Shown here: one piece after another, positions 8,113 through 16,332 of the stretch
Numbering within the stretch: the stretch's first letter is position 1
Layout: each line of letters starts with the position of its first letter
Origin: Candidatus Geothermarchaeota archaeon
GTDB lineage: Archaea > Thermoproteota > Nitrososphaeria > Geothermarchaeales > JDFR-13
NCBI GenBank assembly: GCA_015523545.1
Contig: WAKB01000014.1
Span: 1-48,784 of the forward strand
Direction of reading: 5' to 3'
Length of the DNA stretch: 48,784 bases
Program-made: the position numbers and the translations under genes
The notes under the pieces: generated by a model
Told to the model about the DNA's origin: nothing
What the model saw: only the letters and a program-made list of their open reading frames with translations
The model's database searches: none

Positions 8113-8648
8113 AGCACCTCCTCCCTGAGGAAGTTGGCTATACGCCTCTTCAAGACCTCCTTATCAGGGTTTGTGAAGGAGCGGACCTCCTCGAAGCCGG
8201 TCTCGGTCCTCTTATAGAAGTATATGGTCACCCCGTCCTCATCCTGGACATAGTTGAAGTAGGACTGCTTATCAGTCCATATCCACAGGATCCCCCTCTG
8301 GAAGACGTGGGGAGTAGTTATTAGGAACTCCCTATACCATGCATAGTCTCCATCAACGCCTAGGAAGATCACTCCCACCCCCTCTATCTCTGACAGAAGC
8401 TTCATATTCATGAACTGTTTAGTTATGTTCTCAACCCACTCAGCAGAGTCGTTCCCAGGCTTGAAGACGACCAGTATGATCGCCCTCTTATCCCTTAGAT
8501 ACTTTTCTAGGGTAAATTCCGTCTCCCCGGCCATGGCTATAACGGTGTCGTCCCAAAGATTTGGTGGGGGCTGGCGTATAAGGGTTAGGAAGGAGAGGAA
8601 TAGGAAGCCTACTAGTACACCCATGACGATTAGTGGGGTCCGCCTCAT
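8109..8648 (-). CDS. Membrane-anchored thioredoxin-fold-like protein without cysteines
   Basis: 179 residues. One N-terminal hydrophobic segment (about residues 5-24) acts as signal anchor, so the rest is probably outside the membrane. The remaining chain resembles a TlpA/redoxin fold: AIILVVFKPGNDSAEWVEN occupies the place where the CxxC active site normally lies, followed by GVIFLGVDGD. I find no cysteine anywhere in the protein, so it cannot be a thiol oxidoreductase. It follows the moeA fusion by 26 nt and has GGTGGT just before the ATG, suggesting membership of that operon. Function unknown. Confidence 0.65.
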   Translation of the reverse strand: MRRTPLIVMGVLVGFLFLSFLTLIRQPPPNLWDDTVIAMAGETEFTLEKYLRDKRAIILVVFKPGNDSAEWVENITKQFMNMKLLSEIEGVGVIFLGVDGDYAWYREFLITTPHVFQRGILWIWTDKQSYFNYVQDEDGVTIYFYKRTETGFEEVRSFTNPDKEVLKRRIANFLREEVL

Positions 8649-8674
8649 ACCACCTATTCAAATGTTGTGGGAGT

Positions 8675-10636
8675 CTAAATAAGCCTCTCCAAATAATCCT
8701 TGTCAAGAATCACGCCGGGGAAGCCCTCAATAATCCTCCTAGCCTCCTCGGAGCCTAGCCATTCAAGAACCACGTCGTACTCGCCCCTCCCATACCTCTC
8801 GGCGTTGAAGATAATGTCTACATACTCCCATCTCAGGGGTATGAAGTCCACGTCCCTACCCTGTATAGCCACCTCACTCGCTACGCCCACGTCGTAGAGC
8901 CCCTTCTCGACAGCCTTCACAACGGCTGAGTGGGTCCTAGCCTCCACCGAGTAGCCGAATATGCGGCTCCTGAGCTCCCCGGGCTCTAGACCCATTTCAC
9001 GGGCCAGTCTACCAAGCTCCATATCGGTGTATACCCTTATACCGCTCCCTACACTCCTGTTGATGAACCTCACATCCTCCCTAAGGAGGTCTCTCCACCC
9101 AGATATGCCCTTTGGATTCCCCTTGGCAACTACGAAGCCTATCCTCCTCATGAAGCCCCTATGCAGTACGACCCTATCCGCACCATACCTCTCTACATAG
9201 CCGATGTTGTAGACACCATCCTCATCCAGTAGGTGTATAACACCCATGTCTGAGAAGCCCTCCGCACAGTTCTTTAGAGCCGATGTAGAGCCTACATAGA
9301 TCCTCTTACTCCTAACCCCCCTATCCCTATTTAGCCGTCTCATCAACGTGTCGTAGACTATGCTGTGACTACTGAAGGATATTATGTGGGAGGGTCTCGA
9401 CTCCCCTATAAGCCAGGCGTCCGCCCTGTCACCCATCTCGAGGTAGTTCTGGTTCTCCGGGATCACCACGTATCCATCAGCCAGTCGGAGGGTGGCGATA
9501 GCCCCACTATCCGTCTGAATCGGGTAGGCCATATAGCCACTCCCCGTATCCTTGAGGATTACTGGGTGGAGATGCTCGACACCAAAGACGCTGTCTATAG
9601 CTGCACCTACTGTGGTTGATACACGCCTAGCCGTGTCTGTCGGGAGCCTATTCACCCACCTGATAACCGGTGAGAACACGTGTAGATAGACCATCAGGCT
9701 CGAGACTGGAAAGCCGGGTAGACCTATGAATAGCTTACCCCTTATCAACGCTGCCAGTGTAGGCTTTCCAGGCTTAATCCTAAGCCCGTTGAAGAGTATC
9801 TCGGTATCACCTATAGACTCTATAACGTCTCGGAGAACGTCCTTTACACCAACGCTAGTAGCTCCTGAGAAGACGACTACATCACTGGTCTCCAGACCCT
9901 CTTCCAGTAGTCCGGCCATGGACTCAGGAGTATCCCTGGCAACCCCTATGAAGCGTGGTCTACACCCATCCCTAACCAGTGCAGCCGAGATTGCATGGCC
10001 ATTCACATCGTAGATCTGGCCGTCCCCCAGCTCCTCCCCGGGAGGTATGACCTCGTCCCCACTACTTATCACAGCGACCTTCAAACCGTCATACACCTTG
10101 ACCCGGGTGATTCCCAGGCCGGAGAGGATACCTATCTCCCTAGGTGTGAGTAGAGTACCCTCCTCCAACACGCCCTCCCCAAGGGATACGTCGCTACCAG
10201 CGTTCTGTATCCACTCCCCCGGTGGGGAGTAGTGGAAGACGAGGACATATCCATCCTCCAGCTCTGTATACTCCTCCATAACCACCGTGTCTGCACCTGG
10301 AGGTATGGGTGCACCGGTAGCTATCCTAACCGCCTCTCCAGGCCCAACCTCCCTATCGGGCCAGCCACCGGCCTCGACACTCCCAACTAGTCTAAGCTTT
10401 ACCGGGTTGTTCTCCCTGGCACTGGCTATGTCTATACTCCTAACAGCGTAGCCATCCCTCAAACTCCTTGTGAAGGGGGGCAGATCGATGGGGGCCTCCA
10501 CATCCTCCGCCAAGACCCTACCTACAGCCCCCCATACATCGGTCTCGACAACCCTATCTATCTGGCTAAGCCTATCCAGGAGTATCTGTCTAGCCTCCTC
10601 AGGATGGATAAGCCTCTTGAATACATGCCCACTCAT
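8675..10636 (-). CDS. moeA: MoeA fused to a periplasmic-binding-like (PBP) domain
   Basis: 653 residues. Residues 1 to about 410 are MoeA, which inserts molybdate or tungstate into adenylylated molybdopterin: PPFTRSLRDGYAV, the RIATGAPIPPGADTVVMEEY block, SGATSVGVKD and GLPGFPVSS. Residues from about 430 are a PBP/LysR-substrate-domain-like module (RIYVGSTSALKNC, GFVVAKGNPKGISGWRDLL, VKAVEKGLYDVGVASEVA), perhaps sensing metal oxyanion. This fusion is common in archaea. Two MoeA motifs deviate: the usual SxxDGYA and TGGxSxG read SLRDGYA and SGATSVG. It starts with an ATGA overlap on the upstream moeA stop. Confidence 0.9.
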   Translation of the reverse strand: MSGHVFKRLIHPEEARQILLDRLSQIDRVVETDVWGAVGRVLAEDVEAPIDLPPFTRSLRDGYAVRSIDIASARENNPVKLRLVGSVEAGGWPDREVGPGEAVRIATGAPIPPGADTVVMEEYTELEDGYVLVFHYSPPGEWIQNAGSDVSLGEGVLEEGTLLTPREIGILSGLGITRVKVYDGLKVAVISSGDEVIPPGEELGDGQIYDVNGHAISAALVRDGCRPRFIGVARDTPESMAGLLEEGLETSDVVVFSGATSVGVKDVLRDVIESIGDTEILFNGLRIKPGKPTLAALIRGKLFIGLPGFPVSSLMVYLHVFSPVIRWVNRLPTDTARRVSTTVGAAIDSVFGVEHLHPVILKDTGSGYMAYPIQTDSGAIATLRLADGYVVIPENQNYLEMGDRADAWLIGESRPSHIISFSSHSIVYDTLMRRLNRDRGVRSKRIYVGSTSALKNCAEGFSDMGVIHLLDEDGVYNIGYVERYGADRVVLHRGFMRRIGFVVAKGNPKGISGWRDLLREDVRFINRSVGSGIRVYTDMELGRLAREMGLEPGELRSRIFGYSVEARTHSAVVKAVEKGLYDVGVASEVAIQGRDVDFIPLRWEYVDIIFNAERYGRGEYDVVLEWLGSEEARRIIEGFPGVILDKDYLERLI

Positions 10637-11883
10637 CTAGACACCACGCTCCTATAGAGTATTACCTCCACCTCACTACCCTTCTCGAAGCCCTCCACCT
10701 CCTCCGGCACGACCAGGTATCCATCGCCCAGGGCCAGGCTAGAGGTAACCCCTGCTCCAGAGGCATAGATCGGCTCCACCATATAGCTATCCCCCTCCCT
10801 CCACACCCTCACCCTTACATAGTGTCTCAGCCCAGGCTTGGAGGGTACACGCCTCCTGAGGACACCCTTCACCACACGGGGCACATATACACCCCTTACA
10901 CCAGCGAGCTTCTGGACAGCGGGCCGTAGGAAGACCTCTGAGGATATCGCCACAGCCACGGGGTAGCCGGGTAGGCCTAGATATGGCTTCCCAGAGACCT
11001 CGGCTATTAGGACAGGCTTACTAGGCTGTAGAGCCACGCCATGCACATGTACCTCACCAATATCCTCGACAACCCTAGATACAATATCATCCCCACCAAG
11101 CGAGGTCCCACCAGTAGATACTATGAGGTCGCAGCGCGAAGCCATCTCCAGCAAGGTATCCCTAACCGTATCCGGCTCATCAGGTTTGATACCCATGTCT
11201 AATATCTCCACAGGCATTTCCCTGAGGAATCCTCTTAGGAACGGCCTGTTAGACTCCCTTATCATCCCGGGCCCAGGCTTATCCTCGGTCAACTCGGAGC
11301 CGAAGGCCACTATCCCTACAACTGGCCTCCTATAGACCTCAATAGTATCTATCCCTAGTGAGTATAGAGCCGGCAAATCCTGTGGATAGATGACTCGTCC
11401 ACGGGGGACGACGACATCCCCCACCCTGAGATCCTCACCCTTTAGGGAGACGTTCTCATATCTGCTGACGGACTTGTATACATCGATGTAGCCATCCCCC
11501 TCCTCGACATACTCTATCATGACGACGGCATCGCTACCCCTTGGCATCGGGGCACCAGTATCAATCCTCACCGCCTCACCAGGACCCACCTCACCATCGT
11601 ATCCCCTCCCAGTCGTGCTGTAGCCTATGACTCGGAGCCTGATAGGGTTGTTCTGCGACGCGGAGGACACGTCACTACTCCTGACAGCGTAGCCATCCAT
11701 GGCGCTCCTATCGAAGGGCGGTATATCCATTGGTGACGCTACATCTCTTGAGGAGACCCTACCCACTGATTGGGAGACTGGTACCTCCTCAACCTCATCA
11801 ATGGGTCTAACGATCTCGAGGAGCTTGGCAAGGGCTTTATCCACGTACTCGAATCTCTTGAAGCCTCTACGCTCCCTCCTCAT
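10633..11883 (-). CDS. moeA: Molybdopterin molybdenumtransferase MoeA
   Basis: 416 residues with canonical MoeA blocks: PPFDRSAMDGYAVRSSD, IDTGAPMPRGSDAVVMIEY, STGGTSLGGDDIV and GLPGYPVAVA, with an N-terminal linker and a C-terminal beta-barrel (YVRVRVWREGDSYMVEP). It catalyses metal insertion into molybdopterin-AMP. It lies 6 nt after moaA and overlaps the fused second moeA by 4 nt. Two adjacent MoeA paralogues are frequent in archaea and may separate molybdenum from tungsten use (inference). Confidence 0.93.
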   Translation of the reverse strand: MRRERRGFKRFEYVDKALAKLLEIVRPIDEVEEVPVSQSVGRVSSRDVASPMDIPPFDRSAMDGYAVRSSDVSSASQNNPIRLRVIGYSTTGRGYDGEVGPGEAVRIDTGAPMPRGSDAVVMIEYVEEGDGYIDVYKSVSRYENVSLKGEDLRVGDVVVPRGRVIYPQDLPALYSLGIDTIEVYRRPVVGIVAFGSELTEDKPGPGMIRESNRPFLRGFLREMPVEILDMGIKPDEPDTVRDTLLEMASRCDLIVSTGGTSLGGDDIVSRVVEDIGEVHVHGVALQPSKPVLIAEVSGKPYLGLPGYPVAVAISSEVFLRPAVQKLAGVRGVYVPRVVKGVLRRRVPSKPGLRHYVRVRVWREGDSYMVEPIYASGAGVTSSLALGDGYLVVPEEVEGFEKGSEVEVILYRSVVSR

Positions 11884-11889
11884 CAGGCA

Positions 11890-12894
11890 TTAAATGGGAC
11901 ATACACTCCTATCAATATGCTCCCCAATCTCGAAGCCCTCCACCCTATCCGTCTTGAAGAAGGGCTCCCTATTCCTAACCGCCTCTAGGAACTGCCGGAC
12001 AATATACTCGTCGCTATACCCCTTCCTGATATAGGATATGAAGTCTACGTGGTTGTCACTCCTCATTAGGCAGGGCTTGAACTTACCGTCATAGGTAATC
12101 CTTATCCTATCGTTCCCCATGCAGAAGGCGTTGTTCCACATAGGCTTGACAAACTCGACCTTCACACCGTTGTCGAGGACATAGACCATCCTGTTGTGTA
12201 GACTCCTCCTATACTTCTTAACGACCCTAGGCGCAATCATCTCCTCAACCTTGTCGAGGGGGTAGAAGTACTGCTTGAAGAATACTGGGTCGACATTGAG
12301 GAGCTCTATAAACTGGACGATATTCGTCTCCCCACCGCCTAGGGAGTAGCTATAGTCGATCATGTCCCAGACCTCATCCTCATTAATACCCTTGAGGATG
12401 ACCATGTTCAGCTTTATCGGGAGGAGACCCGCGTCGAGGGCTGCCTCCACAGCCTTGAACGTGGCGTCTCTACGATCCATCTTTGTTATGAACTGGTACC
12501 TATCCCTCTTCAGGCTGTGGAAGCTTATGTTGACCCTGTCTAGACCCGCCTCCTTGAGGTCCCAGGCGAGGGTCTCAAGCCTGAAGCCCGTGGTGGTCAT
12601 CGAGATCTCCTCAACCCCTGTGGACTTTATCCTAGCCACGATCTCGACGATATCCTTCCTCAGCATCGGCTCCCCGCCCGTGATCTTGATGTATCTAACG
12701 CCGAAGCGTCTCAGGACCCTGACTACCCTCTCGATCTCCTCCGGGGTCATGTAGCGGGGCTCCTCATGTATACCCTCCTTGTGGCAGAATATGCAGGAGT
12801 AGTTGCATCTATAGCTGCTGTTTACGCTTATCCTAGCACCGATGACCGGCCTGTTGAAACGGTCGACCAGCACCATACTCCCTAGGACACCCAC
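11890..12894 (-). CDS. moaA: GTP 3',8-cyclase MoaA
   Basis: 334 residues from GTG 12894, or 328 from ATG 12876. It is a radical SAM enzyme making the first molybdopterin precursor from GTP. The radical SAM motif is CNYSCIFC (C30, C34, C37), followed by ITGGEPMLR and MTTTG. The C-terminal second cluster usually uses CxxC plus a later Cys; here the region reads FCMGNDRIRI and then KPCLM, so the middle Cys is Asn. The C-terminal GlyGly of bacterial MoaA is also absent; the chain ends with a Cys-containing tail (SVCPI). It heads the moaA-moeA-moeA operon. Confidence 0.9.
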   Translation of the reverse strand: MGVLGSMVLVDRFNRPVIGARISVNSSYRCNYSCIFCHKEGIHEEPRYMTPEEIERVVRVLRRFGVRYIKITGGEPMLRKDIVEIVARIKSTGVEEISMTTTGFRLETLAWDLKEAGLDRVNISFHSLKRDRYQFITKMDRRDATFKAVEAALDAGLLPIKLNMVILKGINEDEVWDMIDYSYSLGGGETNIVQFIELLNVDPVFFKQYFYPLDKVEEMIAPRVVKKYRRSLHNRMVYVLDNGVKVEFVKPMWNNAFCMGNDRIRITYDGKFKPCLMRSDNHVDFISYIRKGYSDEYIVRQFLEAVRNREPFFKTDRVEGFEIGEHIDRSVCPI

Positions 12895-12916
12895 ATATGA
12901 ATAGGGGGGCTGGGGG

Positions 12917-12922
12917 ATATAA
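12917..12922 (-). promoter_or_regulatory. TATA-like box of the moaA operon
   Basis: On the minus strand TTATAT lies about 26 nt before the GTG at 12894, the spacing expected for a leaderless start there. A palindromic GTTTAAAC lies just upstream near 12928-12935. Confidence 0.4.
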
Positions 12923-12983
12923 CCAGTGTTTAAACCCGGTATATATTGATGGCCTAAGGTATAGACGGTTTTGAGGCGTTGAT

Positions 12984-13442
12984 CTATATAGCTATCTTAC
13001 CCTCGCTTATCAGCCTCCTAATATGTAGCTCCGCCTTCTTAAGCAGGTTCTTAGCCGTCTTATAGGTGGCCTTCTCCACAGCATAGGGATACTCTAGCCA
13101 TACATATCCCTTATGCTCCCAGGATATCCTTACATCCTTAGTCAGGCTCCTCATAAGGAAGAAGACGACAGTCTTCCTCACAACGTTGCCGTGGCTGTAG
13201 AAACGGTAGCTGATCTCCTCCCTGAAGCCGGGTATCAAGACGAGCTTATCCCTCGGTATACCCGTCTCCTCCTCCACCTCCCTATACGCGGTCTCCAGCT
13301 CCTCCTCACCCTCCTCGATAATCCCCTTGGGAAAGTCCCAGTGGCCCGAGGGGTAGTGTAGGAGGAGGTACTCCCTCTTACCCGGGCCATCTATGTAGAA
13401 GACGACGGCCCCTGCAGACCTCTCATATATCACGTCGGCCAA
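12984..13442 (-). CDS. Nudix hydrolase (diadenosine polyphosphate hydrolase-like)
   Basis: 152 residues. The complete Nudix box is present: GIIEEGEEELETAYREVEEE followed by TGI, near residues 40-62. The start SAGAVVFYIDG and the length match small Ap4A hydrolase-type Nudix enzymes, which cleave nucleoside diphosphates linked to other groups in the cytosol using divalent metal. The start is a TTG at 13442 by frame; a GTG at 13433 would trim three residues. It is a separate unit from moaA, 90 nt away. Confidence 0.88.
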   Translation of the reverse strand: MADVIYERSAGAVVFYIDGPGKREYLLLHYPSGHWDFPKGIIEEGEEELETAYREVEEETGIPRDKLVLIPGFREEISYRFYSHGNVVRKTVVFFLMRSLTKDVRISWEHKGYVWLEYPYAVEKATYKTAKNLLKKAELHIRRLISEGKIAI

Positions 13443-13538
13443 GGCTTACCACCCATCCTTTATGAGTAGGCCCCCGCAGGGCGGAGGATTCCCGAGACCC
13501 ATTAAAAATTTATGGGTCGCCACTTAATTTATCAATGC

Positions 13539-13544
13539 GGTGAT
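13539..13544 (+). promoter_or_regulatory. Ribosome site deciding the UPF0173 start
   Basis: GGTGAT ends 4 nt before ATG 13549. In-frame GTG 13540 and ATG 13543 lie inside this sequence, so the third candidate start is preferred. AT-rich boxes at about 13502-13512 and 13524-13531 are possible TATA elements. Confidence 0.45.
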
Positions 13545-13548
13545 GCCT

Positions 13549-14244
13549 ATGGCGAAGCTAGACGTGACATGGCTGGGCCACGCAGCGTTCCTACTCAACT
13601 ATGACGACACTGTGAGGATAGTGATAGACCCATTCCTAGTGGTCTCGCCGATAAAGGCTGGTGACATCAAGGATGTAGACCTACTCCTAGTGACCCATGC
13701 ACATCAGGACCATGTGGGAGACTCCTGCGAGATACTGAAGAACAATCCAGGGGCGAAGATAGTCGCTATCTATGAGCTGGCCAGCCACATTGCTGAGCAG
13801 TGTGGCGCCAAAGAGTTTATAGGGATGAACATAGGTGGCACATGGAGGTTCGAGAAGAACGGTGTCGAGACCCTAATTACGCAGGTTGAGGCTACACACT
13901 CCTCGATGGGTATAGGGGCGCCCACAGGCTTCGTTATAAGGTTCCCCAACTTCTCCGTATACCATGCTGGGGACACGGGGGTATTCCCCGGGATGGAGCT
14001 TATAGGGAGGCTATACAAGGTTAGGCTGGCACTCCTACCCATAGGTAGCCACTTCACCATGGGCATTCCAGAGGCAGTCGAGGCTGTAAAGCTGATCAAG
14101 CCCGAGGCAGTAATACCGATGCACTACAACACCTTCGACCTTATCAAGGCTGATCCCAACGAGTTCAAGGAGAAGGTTGAGGCCGCTACATCCACCAAGG
14201 TAGTTATCCTAAAGCCCGGGGAGACCAAGACCTTCTTCATATAG
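13549..14244 (+). CDS. UPF0173 metallo-beta-lactamase-fold hydrolase
   Basis: About 231 residues. The metal site THAHQDH lies near residue 50, and the other ligands are in EATHSSM, VYHAGDTGVF and PMHYNTF. This YtkL/UPF0173 group is a widespread family of metallo-beta-lactamase-fold hydrolases with no settled substrate. The start MAKLDVTWLGHAAF is typical of the family. It stands alone, 218 nt before the ECF gene. A five-T run at 14263-14267 follows the stop and may end transcription. Confidence 0.88.
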   Translation: MAKLDVTWLGHAAFLLNYDDTVRIVIDPFLVVSPIKAGDIKDVDLLLVTHAHQDHVGDSCEILKNNPGAKIVAIYELASHIAEQCGAKEFIGMNIGGTWRFEKNGVETLITQVEATHSSMGIGAPTGFVIRFPNFSVYHAGDTGVFPGMELIGRLYKVRLALLPIGSHFTMGIPEAVEAVKLIKPEAVIPMHYNTFDLIKADPNEFKEKVEAATSTKVVILKPGETKTFFI

Positions 14245-14262
14245 CCATCTAAAACCCACCCA

Positions 14263-14267
14263 TTTTT
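14263..14267 (+). terminator. T-run after the UPF0173 gene
   Basis: TTTTT occurs 19-23 nt after the stop codon. Archaeal RNA polymerase terminates at short T-runs. This is a weak call because no other evidence supports it. Confidence 0.3.
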
Positions 14268-14297
14268 ACACTCCTATTCCTCGAGAAGTATATGTCT

Positions 14298-14376
14298 CCT
14301 TGTGGCCCCCAAGACCGGCTCCCAGTCATCGACCCCAAGGGGCCTGGGGGCTCTTGGGAGTGTGAGTCGGGGGCCA
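14298..14376 (-). ncRNA. Candidate H/ACA box guide RNA
   Basis: Read on the minus strand, this gap folds as one archaeal H/ACA unit. The lower stem is GGCCCCC/GGGGGCC (7 bp, 14369-14375 with 14304-14310). An 8+8 nt internal loop (GACTCACA and CCGGTCTT) would be the pseudouridylation pocket. A 6-bp upper stem follows (CTCCCA/TGGGAG), then an asymmetric loop AGAGC/TCGATGAC that could form a K-turn, and an apical hairpin CCCCA-N7-TGGGG. ACA (14301-14303) follows the lower stem directly, 15 nt from the upper stem, matching the 14-16 nt rule. AGTTTTAA near 14402-14408 could be its TATA box. It is GC-rich within an AT-rich gap. Confidence 0.5.
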
Positions 14377-14416
14377 TAGAGATATTTATACACCCAGTCG
14401 TTAAAACTATACAACG

Positions 14417-14424
14417 CTTTATCC
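14417..14424 (+). promoter_or_regulatory. TATA-like box of the ECF S-component gene
   Basis: CTTTATCC predicts a transcript start near 14447, giving a short leader that contains GGTGAT (14452-14457). That ribosome site ends 5 nt before the TTG at 14463 and supports this unusual start codon. The leader is too short to hold a riboswitch. Confidence 0.45.
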
Positions 14425-14462
14425 CCACCAATCCTGAATAGCTGGGTATTAGGTGATACTGG

Positions 14463-15185
14463 TTGGCCCTCAGCAGGGGGATCAAGGCTACAAAGGTATT
14501 CCTAATATCCTACTCAGCCCTGATGACGACCCTAGTATTCATATCGACAGTCGTCATATCCGTCTATATCCAGGCTACGGCAGGGTTCTTCAACATAGGG
14601 GAGTTCGGTGTATACCTAGCAGCACTCACAGGGGGGCCGATTGTAGGCGCGATAGCCGGAGGTATAGGATCTGCCCTAGCCGACATATACCTGGGATATA
14701 CCCACTACGCACCAATAACCCTTGTCGTCAAGGGTCTGGAGGGCTTCATAGTGGGCCTACTAGTCCAAAGGCTTCGTAGAGCCAGGATATCGAGGCCCCT
14801 CGGGATGATCCTTGTGGGTGGCTCCTCACTCATGATCACCCTAATAGGGGTACAGTTCTACGTGGGCGCCGCCGAGCTGAGCCTCCTAGGCTCGATATAC
14901 ATGGTGGAGTTCTCCTACATAGTATGGCCATTGGTCTCCCTCCTCCTACTGGGCTGGGGCCTCTATCTATACCTTAGGAAGCCTGAGAGGACGGTGGAGA
15001 TAGCGGCTATCCTAGTCGGCGGGATGGTCATGGTCATAGGCTACTTCACCGCCCAGTATACGATACTGGGATACGGGCCAGGCGCATATGTTGAGTTACC
15101 CTTCAACATTATGCAGGTCTTGATAGGGATGACCCTCGCATTACCGATCTACGAGAGGATAGGGAGGATCATAGGGACCCCATAG
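14463..15185 (+). CDS. ECF transporter S component
   Basis: 240 residues with about six membrane helices. The N-terminal half carries the typical ECF substrate-binding pattern: FFNIGEFGVYLAALTGGP, then GAIAGGIGSALADIYLGYTH and TLVVKGLEGFIVGL. Such S components bind a vitamin or metal and pair with a shared energy module (two ATPases and EcfT), none of which is in this window. The vitamin cannot be deduced. The TTG start is supported by GGTGAT 5 nt upstream. Its last 17 nt overlap the end of convergent lutB. Confidence 0.82.
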   Translation: MALSRGIKATKVFLISYSALMTTLVFISTVVISVYIQATAGFFNIGEFGVYLAALTGGPIVGAIAGGIGSALADIYLGYTHYAPITLVVKGLEGFIVGLLVQRLRRARISRPLGMILVGGSSLMITLIGVQFYVGAAELSLLGSIYMVEFSYIVWPLVSLLLLGWGLYLYLRKPERTVEIAAILVGGMVMVIGYFTAQYTILGYGPGAYVELPFNIMQVLIGMTLALPIYERIGRIIGTP

Positions 15186-16332
15186 CCCTAGCGCGGAGCC
15201 TACGTATGATGCCGGGTATATCAATATCCATTGGGCAGATCTCGTAGCACCTACCGTCGAGGAGGCACGTGTATAGCGCGGGCAGACTCTCATCCAGCCC
15301 GAATGTGAAGCTCGATACTATAGCCCCTATACCGGATGGGTAAGCCTTACCCCCAAACCTACCACCGACGATCTGGTAGGAGGTACATACATACATGCAG
15401 GCACCACACTTGATACACAGGGCAGCCTCCCAAGCCTCCGGATCATTAATAAGCCTACTCCTACCCCCATCAACGAGGACTAGGTGGATATCCCTGGGGC
15501 CATAATCCGCCTCAGACCTGGCGAAGGTGAATATGTCGTAATACCCAGTAACCAGGTATTTTGAGAATCGTGAGGCGGTCAACCCAACCTTGATAGCGTC
15601 CTCCATAGTGGGCACAAGCTTGGCAATATCAGCAACTACTATCAGAGTCTTGGGGGTGTTTAGAACCATCCTAATATTACCCTCATTATGTACAAGTACT
15701 ACAGCCGGCTCCTCTACAGAGAGAGCGTTCGCACCTACTATCCCCACGTCAGCCTTGAAATACTTCTCCCTCAGGAGGCCGGTTGCATACCTAACCATCC
15801 CCTCCACATCGTCAGGATCGAACTCTACACCGAATCTCTCCTTCAAGAGCTTGGCCACCCTATGCCTACTATAGTGGATCGAGGGGGTTACGATATGCAT
15901 CGGCTCGTCCCCCGCTAGCTGGACTATGAACTCTCCTAGGTCGGTCTCCCAGACCTCGTTCCCATTCTCCTCTAACACCGCCCTAAGATCCATCTCTTCT
16001 GTGACCATGCTCTTACTCTTTACGATCGTCTTCCCACTCCCGACGACGTCGGCTATGTATCTCCTAGCCGCCTCCCTAGTCTCGGCGTAGAAGAAGTTTA
16101 TCCCCCGCTCACTACATCTCTTCTCCAGCCTCTTAACCAGGCTATCGATGTTCCTGAGAGCCTCCTCCTTAATCCTCCTAACCTCCTCGGCATAGCGGTA
16201 GGACTCGGGGTGCTCACTAAGCAGCTTATATATACCCTTCTCATAGGCCTCTACTGCCCTCTCAACACCCGTCCTAAACTCCTCATCCACGATGGTCTCG
16301 TTAAGCTTCTTTACATATCTACTCCACACCAT
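15169..16332 (-). CDS. lutB: LutB-like iron-sulfur LUD protein
   Basis: 387 residues. The N-terminal LUD domain includes VKSKSMVTEEMDLRAVLEE and VGIVGANALSVEEPAVVLV. The C-terminal part has two 4Fe-4S motifs, CIKCGACMYVC and CLLDGRCYEICP. LutB passes electrons in the LutABC complex that oxidises lactate to pyruvate. It overlaps lutA by 14 nt and ends the mdh-lutC-lutA-lutB operon. In bacteria the LutB chain is longer (about 470 residues); this one lacks some C-terminal sequence. Confidence 0.85.
   Translation of the reverse strand: MVWSRYVKKLNETIVDEEFRTGVERAVEAYEKGIYKLLSEHPESYRYAEEVRRIKEEALRNIDSLVKRLEKRCSERGINFFYAETREAARRYIADVVGSGKTIVKSKSMVTEEMDLRAVLEENGNEVWETDLGEFIVQLAGDEPMHIVTPSIHYSRHRVAKLLKERFGVEFDPDDVEGMVRYATGLLREKYFKADVGIVGANALSVEEPAVVLVHNEGNIRMVLNTPKTLIVVADIAKLVPTMEDAIKVGLTASRFSKYLVTGYYDIFTFARSEADYGPRDIHLVLVDGGRSRLINDPEAWEAALCIKCGACMYVCTSYQIVGGRFGGKAYPSGIGAIVSSFTFGLDESLPALYTCLLDGRCYEICPMDIDIPGIIRRLRARAMGSL

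Noticed and set aside
9365-9619. Long open frames opposite moeA, pyr and E1-E3 genes
   Set aside because: They have no family-like motifs and follow from the GC and codon pattern of the real genes on the other strand.
14303-14376. A tRNA-like 7-8 bp acceptor-type stem about 72 nt apart
   Set aside because: No T-loop (TTCRANY), D-loop or anticodon stem in either orientation; H/ACA geometry fits much better.
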